This document shows positions 45,389 through 54,045 of a DNA stretch of 64,000 nt, in pieces. Source of the DNA: Nonlabens xiamenensis (lineage in GTDB: Bacteria; Bacteroidota; Bacteroidia; Flavobacteriales; Flavobacteriaceae); NCBI RefSeq assembly GCF_003865345.1, contig NZ_RMVE01000007.1, positions 41,237 through 105,236 of the forward strand, in the 5' to 3' direction. The position numbers and the translations under genes were made by a program. The notes under the pieces were generated by a model. The model was not told the DNA's origin. It saw nothing but the letters and a program-made list of their open reading frames with translations, and did no database searches. Numbering within the stretch: position 1 is the stretch's first letter; every line of letters begins with the position of its first letter.

Positions 45389-46197
45389 AACTGCTCCGCT
45401 TTATAAATTCCTAGAATATTCATGGATTCCACCAAAATACCGATCTCCAACTGTGCCACCTCAAATTGAGCCAGGTCTTCAAATTCAAGATCAGCTACAA
45501 AGGAGTAAAGAAATGGTTTGTCCACGATCGGAATAGACTGGATTTTTGATAAGTTGACTCCCAGATCTCCCAAGGTATTCAGTATCCTACCCAAACTACC
45601 GGGTTGGTGGCTAGCGGTGAAGTTGATCGTAGCCTTGTTAGCCCCTTGTACAGTTCTGGGTTGACGCTCCAATACCACAAACCTGGTGGCATTGTTACGA
45701 ACCTGCTGTATTCTTTTTTCAATAATGTCAAGGCCATACATTTGGGCCGCTTGGGCAGAAGCGATGGCAGCGACTCCTTTTTGTCCATTTTGGGCAATGC
45801 GTTGTGCTGCCGCTGCGGTATCATCTGTCTCAACGGCACGAATTCGCGGATGTTTCCTAAAAAAATCCCTGCACTGCAACAAGGCCATAGGATGGGATTG
45901 GACCTCGTGAATACTATGGATGTCCTGACCCTTTAAACACATCAGCTGGTGGTTGATATTCAGGTAATGCTCTGCAGTAATAGCCAACGCCTCGCTCTGG
46001 ATCAAAGCATAGTTGGGCAAAATGCTTCCAGCGATGGAGTTACCTATGGCCATTATCCCACAGTCCACTTGGCCTGTCGAAACCAACACAGCGAGTTCGT
46101 CAAATGTACTGCACTCGCTCAGCTTTTGATTTCCAAACAATATCGTGGCGACCTGATGATGGTAAGAGCCTTTTATTCCTTGTATGGCTATTCTCAT
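45385..46197 (-). CDS. pheA: Prephenate dehydratase with ACT domain
   Basis: A 270-residue monofunctional dehydratase. The catalytic domain has IQGIKGSYHHQVA, SHPMALLQC, DTAAAAQRIA and the NNATRF motif with the catalytic Thr. The ACT domain follows (PGSLGRILNTL ... KIQSIP), the probable phenylalanine feedback site. It makes phenylpyruvate. It is the first structural gene of the aromatic run; an attenuator lies only 8 bp upstream of its ATG, and an aromatic-rich leader gene precedes that. Confidence 0.94.
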   Translation of the reverse strand: MRIAIQGIKGSYHHQVATILFGNQKLSECSTFDELAVLVSTGQVDCGIMAIGNSIAGSILPNYALIQSEALAITAEHYLNINHQLMCLKGQDIHSIHEVQSHPMALLQCRDFFRKHPRIRAVETDDTAAAAQRIAQNGQKGVAAIASAQAAQMYGLDIIEKRIQQVRNNATRFVVLERQPRTVQGANKATINFTASHQPGSLGRILNTLGDLGVNLSKIQSIPIVDKPFLYSFVADLEFEDLAQFEVAQLEIGILVESMNILGIYKAEQL

Positions 46198-46205
46198 TTT
46201 GAACT

Positions 46206-46236
46206 AAAAAAAAAGTCCCGATTGGATCAGGACTTT
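46206..46236 (-). terminator. Attenuator terminator before pheA
   Basis: On the minus strand AAAGTCCTGAT, loop CCA, then ATCGGGACTTT (11-bp stem with one U-G pair), followed by a run of nine T. It ends 8 bases before the pheA ATG. The 5' arm (46231-46224, CCTGATCC) can instead pair with GGTCAGG at 46277-46271 inside the leader gene, which would be the antiterminator. Confidence 0.85.
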
Positions 46237-46258
46237 ATTGTTTATCGTGTTTGACTTA

Positions 46259-46327
46259 TTACAATACCGCCCTGACCTCTGTAAAATAGAAGTAAAAGTT
46301 ATACCAGAAATAAGCAGTTGTTATCAT
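46259..46327 (-). CDS. Aromatic leader peptide of the phe operon (attenuation)
   Basis: A 22-codon gene, ATG at 46327-46325, TAA at 46261-46259. Residues 6-15 are Y F W Y N F Y F Y F, nine aromatic residues in ten. A terminator hairpin with a T-run begins 22 bp after its stop and lies just before pheA. Expected action: when charged Phe/Tyr tRNA is scarce, ribosomes stall on these codons, leave GGTCAGG (46277-46271) free to pair with CCTGATCC, and so block the terminator. When supply is ample, the ribosome reaches the stop, covers that segment, and transcription ends. The logic is that of the enterobacterial pheL leader; the sequence is not a recognised homologue. Confidence 0.9.
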   Translation of the reverse strand: MITTAYFWYNFYFYFTEVRAVL

Positions 46328-46395
46328 AATATGGGACTAATGTAAATCAGAAAATCTAAATTACCGCAGTATCAACACATTTTATGCGATTTTTG

Positions 46396-46409
46396 TAACG
46401 TTAACGTTA
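46396..46409. promoter_or_regulatory. 14-bp palindrome in the pheA-gldA divergent region
   Basis: TAACGTTAACGTTA, a perfect palindrome built of two overlapping AACGTT units, in the 173-bp space between the leader gene and gldA. It is an operator candidate for either direction, unrelated to the CGCGAAAG repeat. Confidence 0.4.
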
Positions 46410-46457
46410 TAGTTGTCGTATCTAAGTAGCTTTACGTACGTGACAAAAAATTGATCT

Positions 46458-46471
46458 GCTTTCGCGAAAGC
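46458..46471. repeat. Palindrome copy 12 (intergenic, upstream of gldA)
   Basis: GCTTTCGCGAAAGC, 17 bp upstream of the gldA -7-like element. Confidence 0.95.
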
Positions 46472-46488
46472 GCTTACCACACAATCAT

Positions 46489-46496
46489 TATCTTTA
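46489..46496 (+). promoter_or_regulatory. -7-like element for gldA
   Basis: TATCTTTA, one base off TAnnTTTG, 4 bp before the ATG. RNA would start at or next to the start codon. Confidence 0.4.
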
Positions 46497-46500
46497 CCCT

Positions 46501-47412
46501 ATGTCTATAGTTGTTGATCAAATCACCAAATATTACGGATCCCAAAAAGCTTTGGATAAAGTGAGCTTTAACATTCAAGAAGGTGAAATTGTTGGGTTTT
46601 TAGGTCCTAATGGAGCAGGTAAATCTACCATGATGCGCATTCTGACTACTTATCTCAACCCAGATGAAGGCCATGGCACAGTCAATGGTCATGATTTAAT
46701 CACCGCATCCAAGGCAGTACGAAGCAGCATAGGTTATCTGCCCGAGCAAAATCCTTTGTATCCAGAAATGTATGTCAGGGAGTATCTGCAATTTAGCGCT
46801 AGCGTATACGCTCTGTCAGATGTTCAACATCGAATTGATACAATTATCGGAGAAACCGGCCTGGATTCCCATGCCCACAAAAAGATCAGCGAACTCTCCA
46901 AAGGCTACAAGCAACGTGTAGGATTAGCCAATGCCTTATTGCACCAGCCCAAGGTACTGATCCTGGATGAACCCACAACTGGACTGGACCCGAATCAACT
47001 GGTGGGCATTCGGCAACTGATCAGAAAAGTAGGACAGCATACGACCATCTTGTTATCCACCCACATCATGCAAGAAGTAGAAGCTATGTGTGATCGCGTG
47101 ATCATCATAAATAAAGGAAAAATAGTGGCCGATGATTACCTGGCCGACCTGAAAAGTGATGCGGTACAGGAGATCGAAGTAGAATTTGACTACAAGGTCG
47201 AACCAGAACTACTGCAGCAGATAAATAAAGTACGAGAGGTCGAAGATCTAATCAAACAACAAGGATTTTATTACCGACTGAAATTTGAGACCACAGAAGA
47301 TATGCGCAGCGCCGTTTTTGATTTTGCTCACGATAATGAATTGCGCATTTTGGCTTTGAATAAAAGGAACAAAAATCTGGAATCCATGTTTCAGGAACTC
47401 ACCAAGGATTGA
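46501..47412 (+). CDS. gldA: Gliding-motility ABC transporter ATPase GldA
   Basis: A 303-residue ABC ATPase. It has Walker A GPNGAGKST (residues 40-48), the Q-loop region YLPEQNPLY, signature LSKGYKQRVG, Walker B VLILDEPT and the switch His in LSTHI, with a C-terminal extension of about 80 residues. Length and sequence match the GldA group, which partners GldF and GldG in the inner membrane of gliding Flavobacteriia. Those partners are not in the window. ATG at 46501 follows the -7-like element directly. Confidence 0.88.
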   Translation: MSIVVDQITKYYGSQKALDKVSFNIQEGEIVGFLGPNGAGKSTMMRILTTYLNPDEGHGTVNGHDLITASKAVRSSIGYLPEQNPLYPEMYVREYLQFSASVYALSDVQHRIDTIIGETGLDSHAHKKISELSKGYKQRVGLANALLHQPKVLILDEPTTGLDPNQLVGIRQLIRKVGQHTTILLSTHIMQEVEAMCDRVIIINKGKIVADDYLADLKSDAVQEIEVEFDYKVEPELLQQINKVREVEDLIKQQGFYYRLKFETTEDMRSAVFDFAHDNELRILALNKRNKNLESMFQELTKD

Positions 47413-47422
47413 CAAGCCTGCT

Positions 47423-48127
47423 TTAACTGCACTTGCTCAAATAATATTGATAGATTTCATCTATACTGGCTCCGCGGAATTTGCGCCAGTAAATCGTTAG
47501 ATAAAACCATTGTAATTTGAAAACACCCTTATCATGGTAACGTCTGGCACTGGTCTCGAGCCACTGCGGAATCACATAAAACTCTTCCCGGTCGTATAAT
47601 TTGTGGATGAGGTCATAGTCTTCATAAATTGGGATTTGGGTATTATAACCACCCAGTTCATGATATAAATCTTTGGTGATATATTGAGATTGATCCCCAC
47701 CACGACTGGCCCTCCAGGAAAACCTCGTAAACCATCCCATCAGCTTCAACCAAGGGTGCCTACTTTTGAATTTCATTCTAAAACAACCTGCGTTGCGACC
47801 TTCTCCTACCGCAGCACGAATGTACATATCATAAAAGGCTGGTGGAAATGAATCGGCGTGTAGAAAGTAAAGGATGTCACCCGTGGCTTTTAATGCCCCC
47901 GAATGTAATTGCTTGCCCCTACCCTTTTCTGATTCGATGCATTTTACCGCTAGCTCAGGATGCTTTTGAGCAAATAGATCAATTCTATCCACTGTATTAT
48001 CCATACTACCGCCATCAACTACCAGGACCTCGATTTCCTCTGGGCATCGAGCCTGATCGTGAAGATGAGTGAGCAACGTCTGGATGCCGGCTTCTTCATT
48101 GAGAACGGGAATGACAATACTTATCAT
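47423..48127 (-). CDS. TIGR04283-type GT2 glycosyltransferase (arsenosugar-cluster type)
   Basis: A 234-residue GT2 with IVIPVLNEEAGI at the N terminus, VVDGGSMDNT, FLHADSFPP (DxD-like) and RASRGGDQSQYI. The pattern matches glycosyltransferases of the TIGR04283 type, which occur in arsenosugar biosynthesis clusters. The next genes upstream (DUF547, purine nucleoside phosphorylase, TIGR04282-type transferase) are the usual companions. The activity in arsenosugar assembly is inferred from these associations. Confidence 0.8.
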   Translation of the reverse strand: MISIVIPVLNEEAGIQTLLTHLHDQARCPEEIEVLVVDGGSMDNTVDRIDLFAQKHPELAVKCIESEKGRGKQLHSGALKATGDILYFLHADSFPPAFYDMYIRAAVGEGRNAGCFRMKFKSRHPWLKLMGWFTRFSWRASRGGDQSQYITKDLYHELGGYNTQIPIYEDYDLIHKLYDREEFYVIPQWLETSARRYHDKGVFKLQWFYLTIYWRKFRGASIDEIYQYYLSKCS

Positions 48128-48132
48128 GGGCT

Positions 48133-48140
48133 CAAATATA
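48133..48140 (-). promoter_or_regulatory. -7 element for the TIGR04283-type gene
   Basis: TATATTTG on the minus strand, 5 bp before the ATG; the message would be leaderless. Confidence 0.5.
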
Positions 48141-48162
48141 CGTAAGCACCATGGCTTTAGTT

Positions 48163-48939
48163 TTAATCTTGTTTATTTAAACTCCAATCATAATCCTTAT
48201 AACTTAGCTCCGCTCCAGGATTGATTTTGTTGTCTGCATATTGATTGACATATTCAATAATACTAAGCCCGCCAGCTTTGAAGTCACTGGGGTAGAATTT
48301 GAATATGGAACTCAATTTTGGATGGTTCGGATCTGTCAGATCATTCTTATCAGAATTGACAAAATCATCGGCCGCCTGATCCATCATCTGATCGACATTC
48401 TCTGCAGTATAGGCTTTATTCATAAGTTTGGGGCAAGAATAACTTGCACAATTAATAGCAAAATGTATCCTAGGGTCACCCATTTTTTGCAGGACACTTT
48501 TTTCAATATCCGCTAGGGAGTAATCCTTTTTACCTACCTTAATAAAATCCTGGATCCATACTGGATTGAGTGTAGAGCCAATGTCTTTGATACTTCCCGG
48601 CTGGTCATTTTCCAAAATGATCTCTACCGTAGCAGCATTGTATAGGTTGATGTAATAGGCAAACTGCTCGCTGATACTCCAGGATTTCTGAGGTGGATTT
48701 GTCCCCAGGTAAGTTAGATATTCTTTGAGTGCGGACCGGTCCTCTTCCATGCCGTCATAATCCACGAATCCCTCCTCGTTTACATGTTTGTTAAGGAGCT
48801 GATCCCATTGACTGTGGTCCAACTGACCTTTGTCTGAAGGAATTTCTTGGTCTTTTTGGAGGCTTTGGTAATAAAGATCCCCACTACCTATGCAGGAAAC
48901 GGTAAATATTAATACTAAAAACGTGCAGATGTATTTCAT
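48163..48939 (-). CDS. DUF547 lipoprotein
   Basis: A 258-residue DUF547 protein with a lipoprotein signal, lipobox FTVSC at about residues 12-16. Conserved family features are AYYINLYNAATVEIIL, RIHFAINCASYSCPKL and the acidic C-terminal part. DUF547 has a papain-like relationship in some analyses, and INCASYSCP carries the cysteines. An earlier in-frame start at 48957 (MTKSMIMKY) is also possible. It lies between the two glycosyltransferase genes of the arsenosugar-type set. Confidence 0.82.
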   Translation of the reverse strand: MKYICTFLVLIFTVSCIGSGDLYYQSLQKDQEIPSDKGQLDHSQWDQLLNKHVNEEGFVDYDGMEEDRSALKEYLTYLGTNPPQKSWSISEQFAYYINLYNAATVEIILENDQPGSIKDIGSTLNPVWIQDFIKVGKKDYSLADIEKSVLQKMGDPRIHFAINCASYSCPKLMNKAYTAENVDQMMDQAADDFVNSDKNDLTDPNHPKLSSIFKFYPSDFKAGGLSIIEYVNQYADNKINPGAELSYKDYDWSLNKQD

Positions 48940-49068
48940 GATCATTGATTTGGTCATACGAATGTCTAATTTTTCCAACATCGGATGATTGGATAATAAA
49001 ACTACCAGTATGGTATCACATGTTCATCACGATTAACACAAGGCTAACCCTTATTAACAAGGAAATAA

Positions 49069-49887
49069 CTAAAGACGCTCAATCAAGCCCTTGAACAAAT
49101 CCACCATTAAAGGTTCAGCTTTACCAGCGATCTCAATAATTTCGGGAACATTTACTGGCTCTAGGTTATCAGGATCACACTCATCGGTAAGTACAGAAAC
49201 TGCAATAACGGGAAGCCCCAAATGATTGGCTACGATAACTTCGGGAACCGTACTCATTCCTACGGCATCAGCACCCATGATTTTAAGCATACGGTATTCT
49301 GCCCTGGTTTCTAATTGAGGCCCCACCACGCTAGCATAAACTCCTTCATGCAAAGGAACCCCTTTTTCTTTTGCGAGTTCTTTCAGGATTCCGTTCATTT
49401 TTTTATCGTAGGGCGCACTCATATCTGTAAATCGCTCTCCAAATTCGCTCACGCCTTTAAACGCCAGCGGGCTACCTCCCTGCAAGTTAATATGGTCATC
49501 GATCAACATCATATCTCCTTTTTTCATATCCAGGTTAATGGCTCCGGCGGCATTAGAGACCAAGAGTTTTGTAATCCCCAAGGCGTGCATCACACGAATG
49601 GGATAAGTAATATCGATAAAGTCGTAACCCTCGTACAGGTGAAATCTCCCCTGCATCACCACTACTTTCTTCCCTCCGAGGTTACCGTAAATCAATTTAC
49701 CACTGTGGAATTCGACCGTAGCCAGTGGAAAAGAAGGGATTTGGTTGTAATGGGCCAAGAGCGGATTTTCAATACTGTCCACCAATTTGCCCAATCCAGT
49801 ACCAAGGACGATGCCTATTTCTGGTGCATCAAAGCCTTGTGCTTGTAAATATTCAACCGATTTTTCTATTTGTATACTGCTTAACAT
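49069..49887 (-). CDS. Purine-nucleoside phosphorylase
   Basis: A 272-residue class II (trimeric) purine nucleoside phosphorylase. It has LGTGLGKL, GRFHLYEGY, VSNAAGAIN, GPQLETRAEYR and GMSTVPEVIVA. It splits purine nucleosides with phosphate to base and ribose 1-phosphate. In arsenosugar clusters it would act on 5'-deoxy-5'-dimethylarsinoyl adenosine; that role is inferred from the context. It overlaps the upstream transferase gene by 7 bp. Confidence 0.93.
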   Translation of the reverse strand: MLSSIQIEKSVEYLQAQGFDAPEIGIVLGTGLGKLVDSIENPLLAHYNQIPSFPLATVEFHSGKLIYGNLGGKKVVVMQGRFHLYEGYDFIDITYPIRVMHALGITKLLVSNAAGAINLDMKKGDMMLIDDHINLQGGSPLAFKGVSEFGERFTDMSAPYDKKMNGILKELAKEKGVPLHEGVYASVVGPQLETRAEYRMLKIMGADAVGMSTVPEVIVANHLGLPVIAVSVLTDECDPDNLEPVNVPEIIEIAGKAEPLMVDLFKGLIERL

Positions 49888-50507
49888 ACCATGTGTTTTA
49901 AATAAGGTTCAAAAGCCGGTTCATCCTTGATGTCTTCATAGTAATCTACATCATTCCGTGTTTCCAGCATGTGGTATCCCACTTTGTTTAAGTCATTGAT
50001 GGTAGCTTGTAGCACTTGATCCGTGCCCCATTCTTTGTTTTGAAAAACTCCCTCTACCAACTCCTTCTTAAAGCCCAGCAAATAATAACCCCCATCTTGC
50101 GCAGGACCGATGACTGCCGGATGAGTATCCAGGGCTTGAAAAGCTTTTTGCAGATCAGAGGATTGTAGATCAAACAAATCTGAACCTATGATCACCACTT
50201 TTTCATGCTGCTCCAGCGCCTGTTCAAATGCGTTTTTCATACGTTCACCCAGGTCTGTACCCTTTTGGGCATACTTGTCATAAATGGTCTCATCCCACTG
50301 ATCGCCCCGGTGTACTTTTTCACTGTACCAAACCTTTTTGTTTACGGATAGATCGCGGGTGACCTCGCGGGTATGGGCCAAAAGAAACTTATAGATCTCA
50401 AAAGCAGCCTGATCACCTACGCTAGCCGCGAGACGTCTCTTCCCTTTACCCAATTCAGGATTACGGGTAAATATAATCAGGCAAGAATCTGTTTGTTGGT
50501 CTTTCAA
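49881..50507 (-). CDS. TIGR04282-type glycosyltransferase (arsenosugar-cluster type)
   Basis: A 208-residue GT-A-fold protein with IFTRNPELGKGKRRLA near the N terminus, GSDLFDLQ and GPAQDGGYYLLG, the DUF2064/TIGR04282 pattern. This family sits with TIGR04283 transferases and nucleoside phosphorylase in arsenosugar clusters. The start is TTG at 50507, with no ATG near. Neither an ArsM methyltransferase nor an ArsS radical SAM gene is in the window. Confidence 0.82.
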   Translation of the reverse strand: MKDQQTDSCLIIFTRNPELGKGKRRLAASVGDQAAFEIYKFLLAHTREVTRDLSVNKKVWYSEKVHRGDQWDETIYDKYAQKGTDLGERMKNAFEQALEQHEKVVIIGSDLFDLQSSDLQKAFQALDTHPAVIGPAQDGGYYLLGFKKELVEGVFQNKEWGTDQVLQATINDLNKVGYHMLETRNDVDYYEDIKDEPAFEPYLKHMVC

Positions 50508-50863
50508 GATATTGGGTTTTGCTACAATATTAAAACATAGTTGGAATCCTGAGGTAAAAGTTTGGTATGAAATAGTAGAAATTTAAAAAGAAAAAGACGC
50601 TATGAGAGAGTTATAACCGATGCTTAAAACAGCACTCCTCGCAGGTGCCAACCCTGTTTTACCGGTTTTCTTTAGGATTGAACAAGGTATGGTCAAAGGC
50701 ATTTATTTCCGACTGATTTTAAACTGTTCGATCAAATAAAAGTTGGTAATCATGCTATGTAGTGAGCCTTAACTTTTAAAGCAGTCCATGGTGAGCCATG
50801 AATTACAAGCTTTTAACCATTAAAAATTTAAATGATAGACACTATTTAATCCAACTATTGTTG
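50508..50863. other. Region between the TIGR04282-type gene and the rpsO promoter
   Basis: About 355 bp. One 39-codon open frame (50620-50739, plus strand) has no recognisable motif and no promoter. I see no RNA gene or terminator. Confidence 0.35.
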
Positions 50864-50871
50864 TACTTTTG
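50864..50871 (+). promoter_or_regulatory. -7 element for rpsO
   Basis: TACTTTTG; RNA would begin near 50877 with a leader of about 75 bases, longer than the other leaders here. Ribosomal protein S15 controls its own messenger in many bacteria, and the leader contains GGAAT/ATTCC and could fold; no site is proven. Confidence 0.55.
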
Positions 50872-50950
50872 CAGCCGCTTTGGAATCCAATTCCGGGCGA
50901 CGTCAGAAAGTCTGGCATACATAATATTCATTATTTCAAATAATTTTGGC

Positions 50951-51220
50951 ATGTATCTAAGTGCAGAAAAAAAAGCAGAAATTTTTGCTAAATACGGTAA
51001 AGATGCAAATGACACCGGTAATACTGATGCGCAAATCGCATTGTTTACTTACCGTATCAATCACCTAACTGAACACCTTAAGAAAAACCGTCACGACTAC
51101 AACACAGAGCGTAGTCTGGTGAAGCTTGTTGGTAAGCGTCGTTCTCTTCTAGACTATAGAATGAAGAAGGATATCGTAGCCTACCGTGAGTTGATCAAGG
51201 AACTAGGTATCAGAAAGTAA
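50951..51220 (+). CDS. rpsO: 30S ribosomal protein S15
   Basis: An 89-residue S15, the normal length. Conserved parts are TGNTDAQIALFTYRINHLTEHLK, shown here as TGNTDAQIALFTYRI, followed by KKNRHDYNTERSL and VGKRRSLLDY. It binds the central domain of 16S rRNA. The open frame reaches upstream to 50798, but that part includes the -7 element and is not coding, so ATG 50951 is the start. A terminator follows, and pnp lies downstream, the common rpsO-pnp order. Confidence 0.97.
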   Translation: MYLSAEKKAEIFAKYGKDANDTGNTDAQIALFTYRINHLTEHLKKNRHDYNTERSLVKLVGKRRSLLDYRMKKDIVAYRELIKELGIRK

Positions 51221-51225
51221 GAACC

Positions 51226-51254
51226 AAGGGGACTTTTTTGAGTCCCCTTTTTTA
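51226..51254 (+). terminator. rpsO terminator
   Basis: A 9-bp stem, AAGGGGACT and AGTCCCCTT, with a 6-base loop and a T-run, 5 bp after the stop. Confidence 0.88.
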
Positions 51255-51282
51255 TTATATTGCAGTAAGGATTTTCCTGGGT

Positions 51283-51300
51283 ACGCTTTCGCGAAAGCGT
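51283..51300. repeat. Palindrome copy 13 (between rpsO and pnp)
   Basis: ACGCTTTCGCGAAAGCGT, a perfect 18-bp palindrome. Confidence 0.95.
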
Positions 51301-51396
51301 CACAAAACAATTATCGCGACATATAAAAGCTGGTTTCTCAATAAGTAAACGCCTTCTCTTACACACACAACTTGAGATAACGTTTAAACCATAAAC

Positions 51397-53649
51397 ATGA
51401 AACCACAAGTTTTCAAACAGGTCATCAAGATGGCCAATGGTCCAGACATCACCATTGAAACCGGTGCACTGGCCAAACAAGCTCATGGTTCCGTAGTCAT
51501 CACTTGCGGAAAAACCATGCTACTGGGTACGGTTGTATCCAGCTATAAATCTACTGGATTGGACTTCTTACCACTAACGGTAGATTTCCGTGAAAAATTT
51601 GCCTCTGCTGGTAAATATCCAGGCGGATTCTTCAAGCGCGAGGCGCGCCCTAATGATGGAGAGGTTCTTACCATGCGTTTGGTAGACCGAGTATTGCGCC
51701 CATTGTTCCCTAAAGATTACCATGCCGAAGTACAGGTCATGATCCAATTGATGTCTCACGACGAAGATGTCATGCCAGATGCATTGGCTGGACTTGCCGC
51801 TTCTACAGCTATCCAATTGTCTGACATTCCATTTGAATGCGCTATTTCTGAGGTGCGTGTTGCCCGAGTGGACGGTGAGATGATTATCAATCCGAGTTTT
51901 GAGCAACTGGAAGCTTCTGACATCGATATGATGATTGGTGCCAGTGCTGATTCCGTAATGATGGTTGAAGGTGAGATGAGCGAAATCTCTGAAGAAGAGA
52001 TGATCGAGGCCATCAAGGCTGCTCACGAGGCGATCAAGGATCAGTGTGCCGCACAGTTGGCACTGGTGGATCAGGTAGGACGCAAGGAAGTACGTGAATA
52101 TGAAGGAGAGGATGAAGATGAAGCTATCGAGCAAAAAGTAGCTGAGCTTGCCTATGACAAGGTCTATGAAATTGCTAAAAAAGGCAGTGAAAAGCATGAG
52201 CGTAGCGCGGCTTTTGGCGAGTTGAAGGAAGAGATCAAAGCCAGTTTCTCTGAAGAAGAGCAGGAAGAAAAAGGAGATCTGATTTCTAAGTATTTCAACA
52301 AAACCCATAAGAAAGCTGTACGTGACGTACTATTGAAAGAAGGTATTCGCCTGGATGGTCGTAAGACTACAGATGTGCGAGATATCTGGTGTGAGGTAGA
52401 TTACCTGCCTTCTACTCACGGTAGTGCGATCTTCTCTCGTGGAGAAACGCAGGCCCTGGCCACCGTAACCCTAGGAACTTCCAGAGATGCCAACATCATT
52501 GATATGGCTTCCCAAGAAGGTGAAGAGCGTTTTTACCTACATTATAACTTCCCACCTTTCTCTACCGGTGAGGCAAGACCATTGCGTGGTACTTCAAGAC
52601 GCGAAGTTGGACATGGAAACCTGGCCCAACGTGCTTTGAAAAACATGCTTCCAGATGATCTTCCGTACACGGTAAGAGTAGTATCTGAAGTATTGGAATC
52701 CAACGGATCATCTTCTATGGCAACCGTATGTGCGGGAACCATGGCATTGATGGACGCTGGATTGCCGATGAAAAAACCCGTTTCTGGTATCGCCATGGGA
52801 TTGATCACTGAAGGTGACAACTATGCGGTTCTTTCAGATATCTTGGGAGATGAGGATCACTTGGGTGATATGGACTTTAAAGTAACCGGAACCGAAGATG
52901 GTATCACTGCCTGCCAGATGGACATCAAAGTAAAAGGACTTTCTTATGAAATCCTTACCAATGCATTGATGCAAGCTAAGGAAGGCCGTATGCACATCTT
53001 AGGAAAGCTTACCGACACCATCGCTACACCTGCTAGTGACGTGAAGCCACATGCTCCAAAGATGGAATCTATGGAAATTGAGGGTAAATACATCGGAGCC
53101 GTTATTGGACCTGGTGGAAAAGTCATCCAAGAAATGCAAAAAGAGACCGATACCGTCATCAACATCAAGGAGGAAGACGAGATGGGAATCATTGAAATCG
53201 CTGGTACGGATCGTGCCAAGATCGAAGCAGCTCTTGAAAAGATACGCAACATCATCTTTGAACCAGAAGTAGGCTCTGTTTACGAGGTGAAAGTGGTAAA
53301 AATGTTAGACTTCGGTGCAGTGGTTGAATTTAAGCCAGGTAAAGAAACTTTACTACACGTCAGTGAATTTGATTACAAGCGTATAGAGGATCCATCTACA
53401 GTGTTGAGCGTAGGGGATGTATTGGATGTGAAGTATATGGGAATCGACCCACGTACTAAAAAGCAAAAAGTATCTCGTAAAGCGGTGTTGCCTAAGCCAG
53501 AAGGCTGGGAAGAGCGTCCACCACGCAAACGTGATGATAGTCGCGGTCGTGGTAGGGATGACCGCCGCGGTGGTGGAGGACGTCGTGACGATCGTCGCAG
53601 AGATGACCGCCCACGTCGCGATAACGACAATAATAAGTCGGAAGACTAG
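51397..53649 (+). CDS. pnp: Polyribonucleotide nucleotidyltransferase (PNPase)
   Basis: A 750-residue PNPase. It has two RNase PH domains separated by a helical domain (second core with [12 protein letters not shown] and [14 protein letters not shown]), then a KH domain ([15 protein letters not shown]), an S1 domain ([20 protein letters not shown]), and a C-terminal tail of about 45 residues rich in Arg, Asp and Gly (repeats such as DDRR and RGRG). It degrades RNA from the 3' end with phosphate. The Arg/Gly-rich tail is an added feature that may bind RNA or partners. It follows rpsO. Confidence 0.97.
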   Translation: MKPQVFKQVIKMANGPDITIETGALAKQAHGSVVITCGKTMLLGTVVSSYKSTGLDFLPLTVDFREKFASAGKYPGGFFKREARPNDGEVLTMRLVDRVLRPLFPKDYHAEVQVMIQLMSHDEDVMPDALAGLAASTAIQLSDIPFECAISEVRVARVDGEMIINPSFEQLEASDIDMMIGASADSVMMVEGEMSEISEEEMIEAIKAAHEAIKDQCAAQLALVDQVGRKEVREYEGEDEDEAIEQKVAELAYDKVYEIAKKGSEKHERSAAFGELKEEIKASFSEEEQEEKGDLISKYFNKTHKKAVRDVLLKEGIRLDGRKTTDVRDIWCEVDYLPSTHGSAIFSRGETQALATVTLGTSRDANIIDMASQEGEERFYLHYNFPPFSTGEARPLRGTSRREVGHGNLAQRALKNMLPDDLPYTVRVVSEVLESNGSSSMATVCAGTMALMDAGLPMKKPVSGIAMGLITEGDNYAVLSDILGDEDHLGDMDFKVTGTEDGITACQMDIKVKGLSYEILTNALMQAKEGRMHILGKLTDTIATPASDVKPHAPKMESMEIEGKYIGAVIGPGGKVIQEMQKETDTVINIKEEDEMGIIEIAGTDRAKIEAALEKIRNIIFEPEVGSVYEVKVVKMLDFGAVVEFKPGKETLLHVSEFDYKRIEDPSTVLSVGDVLDVKYMGIDPRTKKQKVSRKAVLPKPEGWEERPPRKRDDSRGRGRDDRRGGGGRRDDRRRDDRPRRDNDNNKSED

Positions 53650-53696
53650 GATACCGCACTTCGAGGGCCTCATTGCTCAGAAGTGTTATAAAATAA

Positions 53697-53730
53697 AATG
53701 CCTCTTGATGAATTTCAAGAGGCATTTTTT
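53697..53730 (+). terminator. pnp terminator
   Basis: A 12-bp perfect stem (AATGCCTCTTGA and complement), 6-base loop, T-run, 47 bp after the stop. Confidence 0.88.
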
Positions 53731-53793
53731 GTTTGCTTTCTTGAAAGTGTTTAAAGAAAAAACCCGCAGATATAAAGGTAATTGACTTTCACC

Positions 53794-54045
53794 TTAGCAT
53801 AGAATGTGATGTCTTCTAGCCGAATTGAGTTTCGATTGGAGTGTTTCCTCGTGTTTATACTTATTTGCCAGATAAAGTCTGTATTTCTTCGAAGACCATA
53901 CATAATAGCAATAAATAAAGGCTATAAACACCACAAGGCTATAAATTTGAGGTTCGGTATTAAAAATAAATACTAGATATAATATCAAAAACAGATATAA
54001 CGGTATCGTAATCAATAGCCAACCTTTGTGCAAATCCTTTTTCAT
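53794..54045 (-). CDS. Small two-helix membrane protein
   Basis: An 83-residue protein with two hydrophobic segments (about residues 9-28 and 35-50) and a basic C-terminal tail. No family is recognised. It has an ATG start and no obvious promoter. It lies alone, converging on the pnp terminator. Confidence 0.5.
   Translation of the reverse strand: MKKDLHKGWLLITIPLYLFLILYLVFIFNTEPQIYSLVVFIAFIYCYYVWSSKKYRLYLANKYKHEETLQSKLNSARRHHILC

Noticed and set aside
49315..49848. A 177-codon frame antisense to the purine nucleoside phosphorylase
   Set aside because: Shadow of a highly conserved gene.
50620..50739. A 39-codon plus-strand frame before rpsO
   Set aside because: No recognisable feature and no -7 element; kept only as a note.
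50798..50950. N-terminal extension of rpsO
   Set aside because: It contains the -7 element TACTTTTG, and S15 is complete from 50951.
51574..52308. A 244-codon frame antisense to pnp
   Set aside because: pnp is unambiguous on the other strand and the antisense translation has no motif.
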